A DNA stretch of 64,000 bases from Galdieria yellowstonensis (GCA_026122205.1 JANCYU010000035.1:62001-126000), one strand, 5' to 3'; counted from the stretch's first letter, positions 1 to 12,750 are shown. Numbers and translations: made by a program. Notes: generated by a model from the sequence alone, not told the origin.

Positions 1-1461
1 GTTTCCATGAATTGTGCCAACTTGCGCAACTCAATGCTGGTATAAAGGCTGAGGAAACTTTTCACTTCAGGCACTGCCAACCTCTGACCAACTTCTCGCA
101 TAAATATCTTGGTTTGTAAATGCGAGGCTTCCATATGTCGATCCATCGGACGATCGTAATCCGGTGTACAAGGGGAAACAAATTTGGGACAAGCGTACAC
201 AAAAAGTTCTTCAAACACCGACTCTTCACCTTGACGCATGCGAGTCAACTTGTCTCCAAACTTTTCTCGCAACATGCTATTCACCGATTCATCCACATGT
301 TGGGTAGAAAATACCAAGCTGATAGCTAAAAGTGCCAACATTTGATCCGTTCGCTTGTGAATCTGCTCATACTGATAGGAACGCGTATGATGTTGCTTTA
401 TCCGTCCAATATGAAGCAACGTGGAACCCAACACCCGAACAGCATCTTCATATCTTCGAAGCATAAGAAAAGCAAAAGTCATATAATAATATAATGAAAT
501 ATAACAAGCCGTTACTCGAGTAAATAAGGCAGTATTATCATCAAAGTCCAATGGTTGGAGAACCATCAATGCCAACTTATAGTCACCAAGTAAACAATGA
601 ACTCTTAAAAGTCCAATAATACTAAAATATCCCAAGAAACGATACACAGGAATAGTAGAATAGTCAAAGTCCTCATCGTCGGGATCTGAAGAACCAACTG
701 GTTCATTTCCATTCAGCAACCAAGGACAAATGTTGGATTTGTTGACCATTGCGTGAAGATATTGCAATAGAAAATTGACATTCCACACGTGTTCGTTGTC
801 TTTGAGAAAGGCAATGTCTTCTTCTGTCTTGTTCTTCAGACGACTTCTATAATGACACCAGGTTTCGAACTGATAGATAAACTCGTCCGTTATATCCCAT
901 AACCAAGAAGGAGGAAGGTCCAAATCCATAATGCCATCATCTATACAACTTGTCACTAAGTACTTGAAACACTTCATAACACTTACTAAGTATAAAGTTG
1001 AATAATTCGCAGTAATTCTCCCAAGCTTCCAATCGTTGGGCCAAGGTTGGTACCAAACGTGAATATATATGTCGGTAATAAAGTTCTTTGTAAAACAACA
1101 AGAATACTTCATCTAGTCAAAACCATTCACTAGTCAAGAATGGAGACTCGATGAGAACGAATATATGATGCTTACCGTCATCTACATATTTTGCTACTAT
1201 TTCAGGACTTGGCCAAGAAGTTGTTTTAAAATATCGTTCAGAATAACGGTTAAAAGTGGTCTCATATAAAGTGTGTACTTCCGATACATTTCCTTCTCTA
1301 AACTTTTGTCGAAAATACGAAAGAAATTGCTGCACACTCTCTGGAACACTATGAAAAGCATCAGGATCTCTATCTGACAAATCTGGTGAAGTCATCACAT
1401 CAGTAGTGTTATTTTTCTTCCAAGAGGAAAACGTCCGACTATCTTCTTCTTGTCCGTTCAT
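1..1461 (-). CDS. EIF3L: Eukaryotic translation initiation factor 3 subunit L (C-terminus off the left edge)
   Basis: Subunit of the cytosolic eIF3 complex that helps load mRNA on the 40S ribosome. Joined exons are about <1-940, 987-1112 and 1176-1461, separated by a 46-bp and a 63-bp GT-AG intron. The spliced protein shows eIF3L signatures in order: YSERYFKTTSWP, KELYYRHIY, then WLWDITDEFIYQFETW, KNKTEEDIAFLKDN, and near the edge SFLSLYTSIELRKLAQF of the PCI-type region. The last 60-80 residues lie outside the window. I take the start at 1461 (MNGQEEDSR), although the frame stays open to 1626; the divergent mS34 gene starts at 1534, so the upstream stretch is probably leader. Identification rests on remembered family sequence and is firm; the exact start is inferred. 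Confidence 0.92.
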
Positions 1462-1533
1462 CCACGACGACGAGGCAAAGTTGAGCCACCAAGTTGTGTT
1501 TTCGAGGGGGAACGAACTTGTCGTCGTCGCACG

Positions 1534-2030
1534 ATGCATCGTTTGGCAAAGTACGTGCACTTGTGGAAGACTTTCAACTGGCAAAGTTGTAGTCAGTTGG
1601 GTCAGAATAGAAGTTATTGTAACCAAGTTGAGAAAAACAAAAATGTTGAGGAACCTTCTGTATTAAAACAAGCCTTGGAAAACTTGGATTTCCAGACACT
1701 CTTTGCAGTTGCTAGGCTGACAGAAAACCACGGAATAGGTGAGAAATTCTATTTAGACAGATGGAGACGCAAAGGAGACTTTGACTCTTATTGGACCGTT
1801 ACGAGAATTCAAAGAGATAACAAGGGAGATCCTTCCAAGTTCTTTGGTTACTATCACTACAAGGGTATGCCGTCTTGACTTGTAAAAGTATACCATCTTT
1901 TATATCGAATATAGGTACTGACTTGAAAGGAGAAAGAGAAATCGAACTCGCCAATTGTAAAGGTTGGAGGTGCGACACACTTGAAAAGGAGCGCACCAAA
2001 TTGTTTGGTAAAACACCGACAGTTCCTTAG
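1534..2030 (+). CDS. Mitochondrial small-subunit ribosomal protein mS34-like
   Basis: Probable mitoribosome small-subunit protein. Exons 1534-1864 and 1915-2030 flank a 50-bp GT-AG intron (GTATGC...ATATAG); the join keeps frame and gives about 148 residues. The core LFAVARLTENHGIGEKFYLD, then SYWTVTRIQ and FFGYYHYKG, followed after the splice by TDLKGEREIE, lines up with the animal mS34 pattern (GxGxxVTRxxW, CYWRLTRV, AWGILTFKG, EAREIE). The basic N-terminus (MHRLAKYVHLWKTFNWQ) fits a mitochondrial presequence. It is divergent from eIF3L, with only about 70 bp between start codons, so the two share a very small promoter. Family assignment is by remembered motif pattern; a profile search should confirm it. 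Confidence 0.72.
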
Positions 2031-2089
2031 TTGGAGAGTTTGTCTCGACCCAAACTGTATCAATTCTCATTTGGACTTTTAGAGTTCTT

Positions 2090-3156
2090 CTAGAATCCAA
2101 CCAAATCCAGATTGTTCTTCACATATCCAAAGTCTTCAGGATTGGTCAATTCTAAAGGAACATTTCTTGTTTCAAACACTCGGGTTCGCTTTCCAGTTTC
2201 TGCATACAAATCGTTCAACATAGTGGACAATATATATTCCTTGCTTGGTTCATGAGGATTCTGTTCCAACCAACGCTTCAACTAGTCACAAAGAGCGGCT
2301 CTTGATATTCAAAATGTTTCTTCCATTTCCAAAAACCAACAAGACCAACCTTGTTTTCCATAAAACCAAATATGTCAGGTCGAAAAGCAAATATGTTCAT
2401 CGAAGTCAATTCATTTCCAGTGTAAAGTCCATTTCGAATATCTTCCATAGAAATATCGTATTGTTCCACAATATTTACCAACCAGTCGTGTTGCGTATTC
2501 ACAATGGCTCTGTTTACCTTTATGTCGGGTTCAGAAATGACCAACAAGCATTAGAGACAACCATACCTTTCCCTCCCGAGGAAGCACATCTATTAGTCTA
2601 TATCCAGGCATGCAAGGAATCTCATTCAACTGAATATGATGTACCATGTTGGAAATGGCATGTTCCCCATATAAAGTATCCCCGTTCAAAACCTTTCCAT
2701 GTAAGAAGACAAACCATGAAACTATAGACAACTTACAATGAATGCTTTATCCACCACATCTTTTGCACAAAGTAAAGCATGTACAGTTCCTAACGGCTTT
2801 TTTCTGTAACTAGGAGTTTCCTATCACATTGTTTAGACCACAATTCTGTTGCAATCAGTCAATCTTACTTGAAAGCAGTACGTGACTGGTATTCCCTGAA
2901 ATATATCTCCTGCAACGAGGTGCACCTTGGGATAAGTTGAACGACTTACAACAATAATCACATCACTCAATCCATATTTTGCGAGTTGCCGAATGGACAG
3001 TTCGAGAAGCGTTTCTCCCAACCTGCCGACTTCCTGCAGACACTTTATGCGATATCCGAAACGCGAGGATAATCCAGCCGCTAAGTATACTGCAGAAAAG
3101 GGCGTTCGTTCTTTATTGTTGCCATGAGAAAGTTTTCTATCGAATATGTGATTCAT
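2090..3156 (-). CDS. Nucleotidyltransferase (NTP_transferase / sugar-1-phosphate type)
   Basis: Likely transfers a nucleotidyl group to a phosphorylated sugar or similar acceptor; the substrate is unknown. Five exons can be joined. Exon 1 starts at 3156 with VYLAAGLSSRFG, the glycine-rich nucleotide-binding loop of this fold. Exon 2 carries KPLGTVHALLCAKDVVDKAF, exon 3 begins VLNGDTLYGE (the metal-binding NGD), exon 4 begins VNRAIVNTQHDW, and exon 5 is LKRWLEQNPHEPSKEYILST to the stop. Junctions fall at GT-AG sites such as GTAAGATTG and GTAAGTTGTC. The length, about 300 residues, is normal. The overall pattern resembles bacterial nucleotidyltransferases of unassigned specificity. Family call firm, specificity not inferable. 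Confidence 0.82.
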
Positions 3157-4773
3157 TTCTTTGGCTGAAATAGCGAGACAACGCTGCGTCTCGTTCCGAG
3201 GTGCTTCCGGGGATTCTTAAGAACAATCCCCACCGCAAATCTTGCGACTATACAGCAAAACCTTTTCTGCTGCTGCGTCTCGGGATTCAAACTTGGTCAT
3301 TGACAAGGAACAGATAGGAAACCTTGTGAAATTGACTCTAGAAATATTGGAGCCTTTTAGCGAGATGCCCCTTGCATGTTATGCGGCAAGGTTTTATACG
3401 CAGATAATGAGTGTCTAGAGCCATTTCTGTCGTCCGATTCATTTAGATGCATATGCACTGACGCTTAGTTGACAGTCAAAGGAGTGTGCCGTTGAGTACC
3501 TCTTATATTTTGAAACTCCAATGCCAAGAGGGATACTAGGGCATTTATCTGCCGGTATACACTGTCGGTGGTAAAACATGGGAAACTGTTTATGGTGTGC
3601 AAGGAACAGAGCAATCTGACATCAAGCATTGCTTCTCTTTGGTATTATCATTAGACACTCCAAAGGACCGTTGCGGAGCACATCAATGACAGATTCTAGT
3701 GGTCCAATTTATGTGGAGCTAGAACCGAGTTCTATATCTAGAACATGGAATTCGTACTTTGAATATATAAATTGTAAAAAGACCTTGGAACCTGAAAGCT
3801 TGCCATTTCTATCATGAGCAAGTAAGTAAGCAAGGTATGGTTAGCCTAGTGGATAACTTGTAGATGTGCAACAACAACTCTACTCGTCTCTTTGCCAAAC
3901 ACTATGGAAGTCCCATAGACATACGTGTTCGTTGTATTCTGATGCAACTTTACTGTGTTTTGTTACTTTATTGTCCTCATCGCCTGCATTCATAGGCCGT
4001 ATTCGTGGGAGCCCTTTGTGAACCAAAAAAGAGATATGAGGACATCCAACATGCCAGTAGCCATGCTCGATGCAGAGCCAACGACTGCCGACTCTTTTTA
4101 CAAAGCACAAATGCCAAACACTGGACAGCTATCCAGGTATTGGTATAGAGCTTGGTTCTTGCTCCCAACTGAGAACTAGACCTTTTCCCCGTTCACCTTA
4201 AAATTTCACAAGTCACGTTATATATGCAACGGAATGACTCGGACAACAATAGTAGTGTTTCAAGCACTCATTATTGATAGTATACAAACCATTTGGGTCC
4301 ATGTCATACAAGTTGCACACCATCAAAATGTTCGCAGGTCTTTTCAACTCGTCACCCAAAAATGTATTTGTGCCAAGTACGTTTTCAAAGAGAACTGGAC
4401 CAAAGGACTATTTCTTACTACAAATTGCTTGTTCGCCAATGAAAACATTCCAAGTTGGATTCTATCTTTACGCAACAGTCATACTCGATAGAGCAAACAA
4501 ATTATTAGAATGACAAATGCGACAAGGTTAGGTCGTTGTATCGTTTCAAAAGTTGAATATCCGATATTGACAGATCTATCATAAGATGGCATATTCACTG
4601 GACTTTGCTCGTCTCGTTGTACTTGCCATACATAGAAATGTTTTCAAGTTTTCTCTACTGGCTGGTGACTTCCAATCCTTGCAAGTACAGATAACATATA
4701 GAAAGATAAATATGTGTATATGAATATTTATATACCTAGATATATTTATGTGTATATATAACATTATCTCGCC
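3157..4773. other. Gene-poor 1.6-kb stretch with local hairpins
   Basis: No reading frame here resembles a protein and no splice-joined frame was convincing. The first part (about 3165-3400) is less AT-rich than its surroundings and contains short perfect stems: 3174-3179 with 3188-3193 (8-nt loop), 3209-3215 with 3225-3231 (GGGGATT/AATCCCC), and 3370-3375 with 3386-3391 (CCTTGC/GCAAGG). The 3' end (about 4690-4765) is a TA-rich simple-sequence run just past the stop codon of the Pol5-like gene. It may hold an unrecognised structured RNA, or only spacer. Confidence 0.4.
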
Positions 4774-7700
4774 TCATGCTTGTTTCATCCTCTTTTGCGA
4801 TGGATACTCTTGCAAATCGGTTGCATCTCGTTTTCCAGAGTGACTATCAAAAGGTAAAGAATCCTTTTGTAATCTTTTGAAAAGATCCTTTACACTAGGA
4901 GGAATATCCTTATCAGGGTACTCTTCAAGTTTACGGTACAATAACGGTTGAATGTCCTCCCCCAAATTATATCCATTCCTCGATAATAAATGGATAAGGT
5001 ATAAACATTTGGCAAACAGGTCGTGATAATGCTGCAATCGAAACGAATTAATTCTGGCAACCAGAAAAGAACGCAAAGTTTCCAACCACAATCCATCGTC
5101 TTCATCCTGTAACAACGATACACTAGTCTTTTCATGTGGATCCATCCTTTCTTTTGCACAAGCATCGCGTTTGTTATTACTACAAATCAACTTCACAGCA
5201 GTTTGCAATACTCCCAAGGCTGTTCTTTTCATCACGCGGGTACGAAACAATTTATAAGCGGAACAAATACATTTCACACCTTCATAGCAAGTAAACAACA
5301 CTCGTTGCCAAAGATTCTCTTCCAACAACGCAATTCTTGCCATCGAAAACTTGTTCTCCATTGCTTTACGTTTACGAGTTACTCCAAGGGACTGATTTGT
5401 AAAAAACCGAATCATTTCTTTCACAATTGGATATCCTTCTTGTTCGCTTAGACGAGGGACGATCGAGTCTGTCTGATTATTCAGCTCCCATTTATAGCGA
5501 CGATACATTCCTTTCAAGAGATAAGCAAAGATATAAATGGCAAGGCGAAAGACCTCATCAGATAGTAACTTGGAGTCAGCACCGTAAAAGCGATCGAGAA
5601 TTTTTTTGAGCAATTGCATCTCATTCAGATAATGTTGTATCGGAACACTGGGGACTATAGACTCCCTTAAAAATTGCTTTTGCAAAATGCTATAAACTCT
5701 ATTCATCAAGTCACTTTCTACAAGCGTTCATCGTGAGCTACTCAAAATATTCTATGACACGCAACTTACCATTGGTTTCTATTACAGATAACCATAAACG
5801 GTTTGGAAGCTGGATTCTCGTCGCATTGACTTGCATTTGCGAATGCAAAATTGACTCAATCAAATCAAGTACTCTTAAAGCTTCATGTAGCATTCGTTGG
5901 TGAGAATTCTTCGAGTAGTTTGGATTCATTTCTTTCAACATAGCGGCTATTCTGGCATCATAGGCTTCTAACGTCTCCGTGTCCTCCTCGTCTGGATTTT
6001 TGTCCACGTCAAAATCTGATGATGCATCAACATCAAACGACACAATGTCCTGATTGGACTCGTCCTTGTCACAAGTACCCGCGTGCGATGATTCTCCGTC
6101 ACTCGAATCAGACTCGTTCGACGAAAACGAACTCTCATCGGACTCTGAATCACTAGTAACGGATGACGTTTCTACTTCAAAAGCATCCTCGGCACCTTGA
6201 GATGGACACAACTCTTTCCACTGAACATTTCCAGGTAAAAATGAAACAAGCAAAGAAAGAATACTTTCATCACCCAACTGAATAACCCTCCCAAACACAT
6301 ACTTCACCAACTGACGCAAACCATGACTCTCCAACGACAAACAAACGACTAGAAATTTCACGAAAAATGTGCTCTTCTCTTCTTGCTGTATGTTGTTATC
6401 TGTTTCTCCTTCCAACCTTGTCAACTTTTTCAAAAACGGCCAGGCATCACGTATGAACTCATCGACTTCCTCTTCTTCGGAAAACAGGCAAACGAAAATG
6501 CCGAGAGAACATGCAACCAAAGTTTCGGAGATTCTATCTTGCCTCTTTTGTTCTCCCTCTCCAATTATCTGTTGCCTACAGAACTCATATATTCTATTGA
6601 CTTTGGGCTTTCTATGAAACGGCAATTCTTTGTATTGATTCGCCGCGGTCTCCACCAAATGCAGCAAAACCAAAGTACTGTCTTGCTTCAACGCTGCATT
6701 TGAAATTGCATTCAAGACTGAATCTTTCCATTTCTTACCATCTTCCTTGCTAAGAATCTTTTCCAGAATGAAAGAAAATAAAGATGTTTGCGCAGCATCA
6801 CTAGACAAATTGGAAAATAAAATGCATAAAAACTTCAAAATGTTTTCTGTTAGTGAAGCTTCTTTCCTCCATTCGTCACACAGTTCAGTTACTGAACTTG
6901 GGGATAACTTGGTGGCACTCCAAGATAATAAATCTCTATCGATCAAGTGCTTCAACGCGAACGAATACAAACGTTTTACCAGATACTTGCATAACTCGTC
7001 ATCCCAATGCTTTTGCACAAAAGTTACAAGTTTCTCCTTTAACGATACAGCTTCTTTTTTCACATGCTCCTTTGAGGAACGGCAACACGTGAGCAACGAA
7101 AACAAAAACGAAGCATCCATCACTTCCATTATCATTTCTTTCTTGTTCAAATTTCTTTCGATGAGTGCAATGGTTAAACGCACGCCTAAAAGAATACGTT
7201 CACCGCTTGAGTTTGTTTGTAACAAAAGCTGTCGAATAAAGAAATTCCACCATTCGTTAAAATAATTGTCCGGTGCATTCGATAGCGGATCTAGCCAAAC
7301 GAACCAACTAAAAGGAACATGATTCCTTGGAAGATGGGACCCAACAGAGAATACAGTCTCCAAGGCATTCTTCACATCCGCCTTTGTAACAAGTGGACTT
7401 TCGTCTTCTTTCATCAGCATGACAACCGGATTTTCTTCACCCCAAAATTGGCATTCACTTGTCAAGTTTGTCAGTCCAAAGTGATTCCTACAAAATAACG
7501 CCAAGGTCATAGCATCCGCACTCTGTATACCCCGTTGTTTGATCCATTGTACCACTGCTTTGCGCGCAGTCGAACCTTTTTTTCGAAAAGAAGAAGAATC
7601 AAGGGCAGATAGAGATTCTACAGCAATTTGTAACACCGCTTCTGTTAGTCCCACAGACCACTTTTTATGAGATACCACACGTTGCAACATTGCTAACACG

Positions 7701-8146
7701 CGCTCTACTCCAATCAATTCTGTTTTTGCAAGTGCTGCTATACCGAAGAGGGTTCCCAGGATGGCTTCCCTAGCTTCTCTCAAAGCTTCCGTCGTCTCTC
7801 CCAGTTTCACAGTATCCAACTGCTTTTCCAGTCTACTAGCCAAAGTATGTGCAAGGCCGTAATTTTGAGTAATCTGCGTTTTACTTGCACGATATTTCAA
7901 CCAAACAGTAATAGCCAAAGCGAATCCTTGTCTTGCTGCAGCTCTCGACGACGACAATCCAGTTATCAGTCTGTTGCAAACATAGACGACTTTACTGTCC
8001 TCGTCGTCCACATTATCCAGTTCTTCACAGAGTACTTTCGGTGCTTCCACTCTTTCTTGCTCGTTTTCGGAAGCAAGAGACCAAAAACAGTCTAAAATTC
8101 TTTGGTTTACAGGCGGAGGCTTTATTGCTTTGGCAACGGCGACCAT
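4774..8146 (-). CDS. DNA polymerase V / MYBBP1A (Pol5) family nucleolar protein
   Basis: Member of the Pol5/MYBBP1A family, nucleolar ribosome-biogenesis and rDNA-transcription factors with no real polymerase activity. The N-terminal block has the family hallmark LITGLSSSRAAARQGFALAI, followed by long helical repeats and an acidic serine-rich tract around 6000-6160 (SDSESDESS, NESDSSDGESS). A 52-bp intron at 5718-5769 joins the main exon to the C-terminal exon 5717-4774 (ETN|ESDLMNRVYSIL), giving about 1,110 residues ending in a basic QKRMKQA tail. The frame is open back to an ATG at 8269 that overlaps the upstream stop as ATGA. I prefer 8146 (MVAVAKAIKPPPVNQR), because homology starts there and a GGCGCC element lies between. 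Confidence 0.85.
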
Positions 8147-8265
8147 GAGGGAAAGAATGAAGGGATGATGGCTTCCCCACGCTGCTGCTGTTCTTCTCAG
8201 TTGTCCATGTGGACAGAGATATACTTGGCGCCATTTTTGGCTGCGCATTTTTCTTTCTTTCCACG

Positions 8266-11200
8266 TCATGCCTTTCCCTTGTATTTGTATCGTTCAGAGT
8301 ATTGTTGCAAAAAGTATCTCACATTTTCCACAACACTTTCCTTGGGATGTAAAAGGTTACCACTTGCTAGAGTTTCCTCCGGTTGACACTGTAACAACTT
8401 GCTCAACTCTGCGATGAACAACGGCTCATGTAAAAGAGCTGGTTTTTGCTGTTCTATCAAGTCAACAACTTGAAACAGAAACCACGTTAGCCACGTTGCA
8501 GACAAGCCCCTTTTCGTCCATCCCAACAGTGGTTCCCATAGACGACGAATCCAAGCGACATATGGAAATGGTTCCGTTTCTTTCAGCAGCAACTCCATCG
8601 AGTTGAATACAAAGTTGCAAACAAAGGATACGGAATATTGACTAGATTTACGTAATTTTTCCATGGACCTTGAGAAAAGTTGGCATATTTGCTCCCATGG
8701 AACAAAACTACCGCTGCTGGTGATCGTAGGAAGACGAGGACGGTTACTTGTCAGATACCAACGTCGAACCAGAAACAAATTGCTCATAGCATCTTCATAT
8801 TCTTCCATGGATTCTGAATAATGTACTTTGGAAGCAACAACGTTTAAACAATCCAATGCAGTTGCTCCTGCACATTGGATCATATTGGATAGGTTTTCAT
8901 CCCTTGTTATGGATACCTTAAAGAATAGGTGATACAGTTCACGAACGATTTTTCTATCCTTTTCCCGGCCAGGCTCGAAATTCATGAGGAACAAATAACA
9001 AAGACGGCAAACGATGAGAAACTTTGTGGGCTGGTACACTGCCATAGGAACCAATTGCAACCAACAACTCTCTAAAACTTGCTTCCAAAAGGGGATATAA
9101 CTCAACTGTTTCAGCTGTAATATATCCTCGTCTTGTTCCATCGCGGAATATACATCATCACCCAAAGGTTCTAAATACCATACCAGCAAACCAATCAATT
9201 CATCATGCTTCAACAAAGAAAGAATAGCTTCCTTTTTCCAAAGAAAATAACAACTTAAAAAACGCCTGGCTTCCATACTGTAGTTACGATTCGACATGGC
9301 ATCAATATCCATCCTATCATGAAACAACATTTCGAATGCTCGGTCGAACATTTCCTTATATACTTGCATAAACGAAAATTTTTTCTTCTTTCCATACTGC
9401 AATACCAGACGGAGCGCTTCTATTTTTTCCAATAGAGGATACTCACTGGATACCCATAGATGAGGTATCCACTGCAATATATTCTCTTTCAATATTTTTC
9501 CTACAGGTGGTTGAGAAACATGTTGCCAAAAGGTAATGACGAGATAAAGCAAGCCATTCGTATGACAAACACTGTTGGAAGAGATATGTTGTTGCTGCAT
9601 CATCTCCGACAACCAATTTTGCAGCTGATGACAACTTTCCGAATGTTTCTTCGTAAACCATTTCAGAAACTGCAGCCAACCACGGGATACACTTGCTTGC
9701 GTTGGTACATATGGAACTAGTGCCAATAATATCGCAGGTTGCGCAATGATACATTTCCGAAATCCCGAATACGTTCTATTACGAACCAAATAGAAATCGC
9801 ATAGAAACTTTTCTATCTTCCCTTGAAACGTATTATCTAGTTTTGCCTTGTTGGATACGTAATGTTTTCCTATCCACGCAACAAATGAACTGGAAAGCAT
9901 CCATGGAAAACGAACAATCATAGGAACGATTCCATTATCCCAAAGATAATGTAACAGCGTACAAGATTCACTCTTTGATAGGGAATCTAGCCATGGTCTT
10001 ATCCACACATTTCTACGACTCTCTTCTTCCCATTCACCACAAAGGCCGCGTACAACACATTTCCAATATCCTAATAATTTATTTCTAAAGTGTTTTTGTT
10101 CCCACACCGTCTCCATCACACTCCAGTCTAGCAATCGATCCACTAGCTTCGACCAATCATCCAATATCCATCGAGGTATCGCATTATTTCTACTTCCAAC
10201 ATGACAATGAAAACTCACCACCAATAGCAATGGAAAGAATAATTTCATCCAAATAGAAAAATACTTTTTGAGTTTTCTAGACGAACATGTCAAGAAATAA
10301 GCTGCGATATGTTGCAATGACGCCCATAAATGCTCGAATACTTGAGATGAAGAAAGGAGAAGACTCTCATTCCATTTCATGGAGTACAAGTAGTCTCGTA
10401 TACAAGTAATGCAAGGAATGAGCCATCGTTGGATAACCAGTTGTTGTGAAGAGCGTTTGGATAATAAACTTGTTGATTTGTTTCCTTTGAGGACTTTGTT
10501 TCTCGTGGATAACCAATTGGTAAGCAGTTCCAACCAATGAGCACAAGTTGAGAGACTCGTAAAAACTGATGAATCCGACCAATGTTCGGTCAACTCTTCC
10601 AATTTGGAAAGCAACTGTTCCAGATATTCCGTCTTTACATTCTTATCATTAGGAAACAATAGAAGAGCATAACACGCACAAGACATCCAAGAAGAAATCA
10701 CACGAGGAATGTATTCCACACAAGATAAACTATCTTTCCAAGAATCATGAGCAGAGGAAGAAAACAAGGGAGATATGCATTCTTCAAAAGTCTCGTGGAG
10801 ACATATCCAATACAGAGAGGAAGACTCTTGCTTGGACAACTTTTGAAGAAGACTTTGGAATAAAAAAAGCATAAGCTGCAAATAAAAACCCATCGAGTCT
10901 TCTTTCTTCCCATGGACTGTCCGAGATGACTTGTACACACTCAGAAAATATTGCAAAACGATATGAAAACAGTCGGAAAACTCTTCTGGAGTCGTTTTCG
11001 TCATACAAGATACAAAGTTGGATGGAAACAAGGAAGCTAGAGCGACACTCTCGTTCGCCATATTTGTACACAACTTGTCGAGAAATACATTCAATTGTCT
11101 TCTTTCCGAGTACTTGAACAGTAGTTGACCAAATACTTGCAAATAAATACAATGATGACACAATGAATAGTCATCTAATTGAGAAATACAAGTCAGTATT

Positions 11201-12458
11201 TGTTCCGTCTTTGTCATTATTGTAGAAAAGGAAATAGTTGACAAGGATAAAATTCCTTGCCATGTCATTATGGAAGGTTGGTTGCCTTGAAAAGTCCACA
11301 AAAGATCGCTTATGCAACTCAACGCATCTTTCCAGTTATTGTGTTGACTAGTCTCCAAGATATTATCCAATACCACAGATTGTTGCTCTAAGAGATGAAG
11401 AAACATCACAACTACTTTTATCCAATTCTCGTTATTGTCTCCTTCTTGTCTCCATCTGTCTACCAACAGAATACCAAGCTGCATCAACAACTCCACAACG
11501 TCATCCTTCTCCACAATACTAAGACGTCGGCGTTTAGAAGATTGTTTATTCTGCTGAATAATCCAATTCTTTGACTCGTCCAAATATTCATGTACGAAAC
11601 ACTGCAAAGCATCCGAAAGCGAATCCAAGGGACAGTGTTTCGCTATCCACTCCAAAGCATCGAAACGATAAGAAACGTCGCGAACAAGATAACATTCTTG
11701 CAAGGAAAAAGTACAAAACACAAGACGCCTCACTACTTGTTTTCGTAATTCATAACTAGGACAAGGATTCCGACCACAACAAACTGTCCAAGTCAACAGA
11801 GATAGCAACAATGACTTGGAATGGTTATCCAACACAGTTTTGGAGCTATTCCTTCCTTTCAAATGACGCAATATAACTTTCAAAATACTCGCAAGACAAT
11901 TACAAAATATATTCCTGTCGTGGTCTGTCAGCATAGGAGCACAACGAGAAGAGGCATTCGACAGGACAGCAACGAGGCTGATCAGTGCATCAAAAGAAAA
12001 ACTTTCTACCAACACGCTGCATAATATATTTTGAATATGTTCCTATTGATTGGCGTTTGTTGATATAAATAGATTGCAATCTGACCCATTCTTACCAGAC
12101 TTTCCTTACTCCATCCCTCTTCCAGTTGTTGTCGAATCAACTCAGGGAAGCGAGCAATATATGGAACAACCTGAGCATTGTACTTGCACAAGTGTTCTAG
12201 TATTTTCCATAGTCTAGTTTTTTCTATTTGTGAACATGTGTCCTGTTTGTAAGCGTGCTCGAGACAATCTAAACAACCTCTACACAAAAAGTCATACCAG
12301 CTACTTGGAACTTGTTCTGATACGATCCACAACTTGCTCAAAGCTTCTATCCGTTGTGTTATTTCCAATCTTCTACTAGTAACTTGACTGGCATAAACAG
12401 ACACGCTCTGTTGTCTCTTGTCGCTAGTCGACGCAACGGAATTATTCTTCTCAGGCAT
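8266..12458 (-). CDS. Large alpha-helical protein of about 1,380 residues, not recognised
   Basis: Two frames join over a 53-bp intron (12043-12095, GTAAGAATGG...ATCAATAG) as GWSKESL|EHIQNILCSV. The product is almost wholly helical, rich in Leu, Trp and Ser, with HEAT-like character and no catalytic motif that I can see. A basic patch SSKRRRLSIVEKDD around residue 320 could be a nuclear signal. It sits directly upstream, on the same strand, of the Pol5/MYBBP1A-like gene, and its TGA overlaps a downstream ATG at 8266-8269. Size and neighbour make a nucleolar Urb1/Npa1-type protein possible, but I found no diagnostic match. Start set at 12458 (MPEKNNSVAS); the frame is open to 12509. Confidence 0.6.
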
Positions 12459-12564
12459 CGCATGTTGTGTTGTGGCTCGCGGGACGTGAGGAAGAAGAAA
12501 GTGGAACAACGGGTGTGTATAGATACTGCAAGTTATGATTCAAGTAACTGACTTTTGTATAGTA

Positions 12565-12750
12565 ATGGGAAAGGAAAAAGTAGTAAAGAAAAGCAAGCGT
12601 GTATTGGTCAAACTGTTGAGTCGGGCTGGTACAGGATATTTTTATACCAAAAGTAAGAATACCAGAAATACTAGTGGCAAGTTGGAGCTCATAAAATACG
12701 ATCCCATTGTCGGAAAGCACGTATTGTTCACCGAAACCAAGTTGAAGTAA
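12565..12750 (+). CDS. Ribosomal protein bL33, probably mitochondrial
   Basis: Small large-subunit ribosomal protein of bacterial type. It reads MGKEKVVKKSKRVLVKLLSR, then AGTGYFYTKSKN, LELIKYDPIVGKH and VLFTETKLK: the bL33 core (VLVKLxSxAGTGxxY, KLxLxKYDPxV, HVLFxExK) at the normal length of about 61 residues. It lacks the zinc-binding cysteines of some bacterial forms. No clear presequence is visible; the frame runs up to an ATG at 12535, which would add MIQVTDFCIV. Mitochondrial rather than plastid function is inferred from resemblance to MRPL33. It is divergent from the large helical gene, with about 100 bp between start codons. Confidence 0.88.
   Translation: MGKEKVVKKSKRVLVKLLSRAGTGYFYTKSKNTRNTSGKLELIKYDPIVGKHVLFTETKLK

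Noticed and set aside
3838..3862. GGTTAGCCTAGTGGATAAC resembles a tRNA A box, and permuted or intron-containing tRNAs are known in related algae.
   Set aside because: No T-arm/B box or anticodon stem at a reasonable distance on either side; the only GATTCAAAC-like string is 550 bp upstream.
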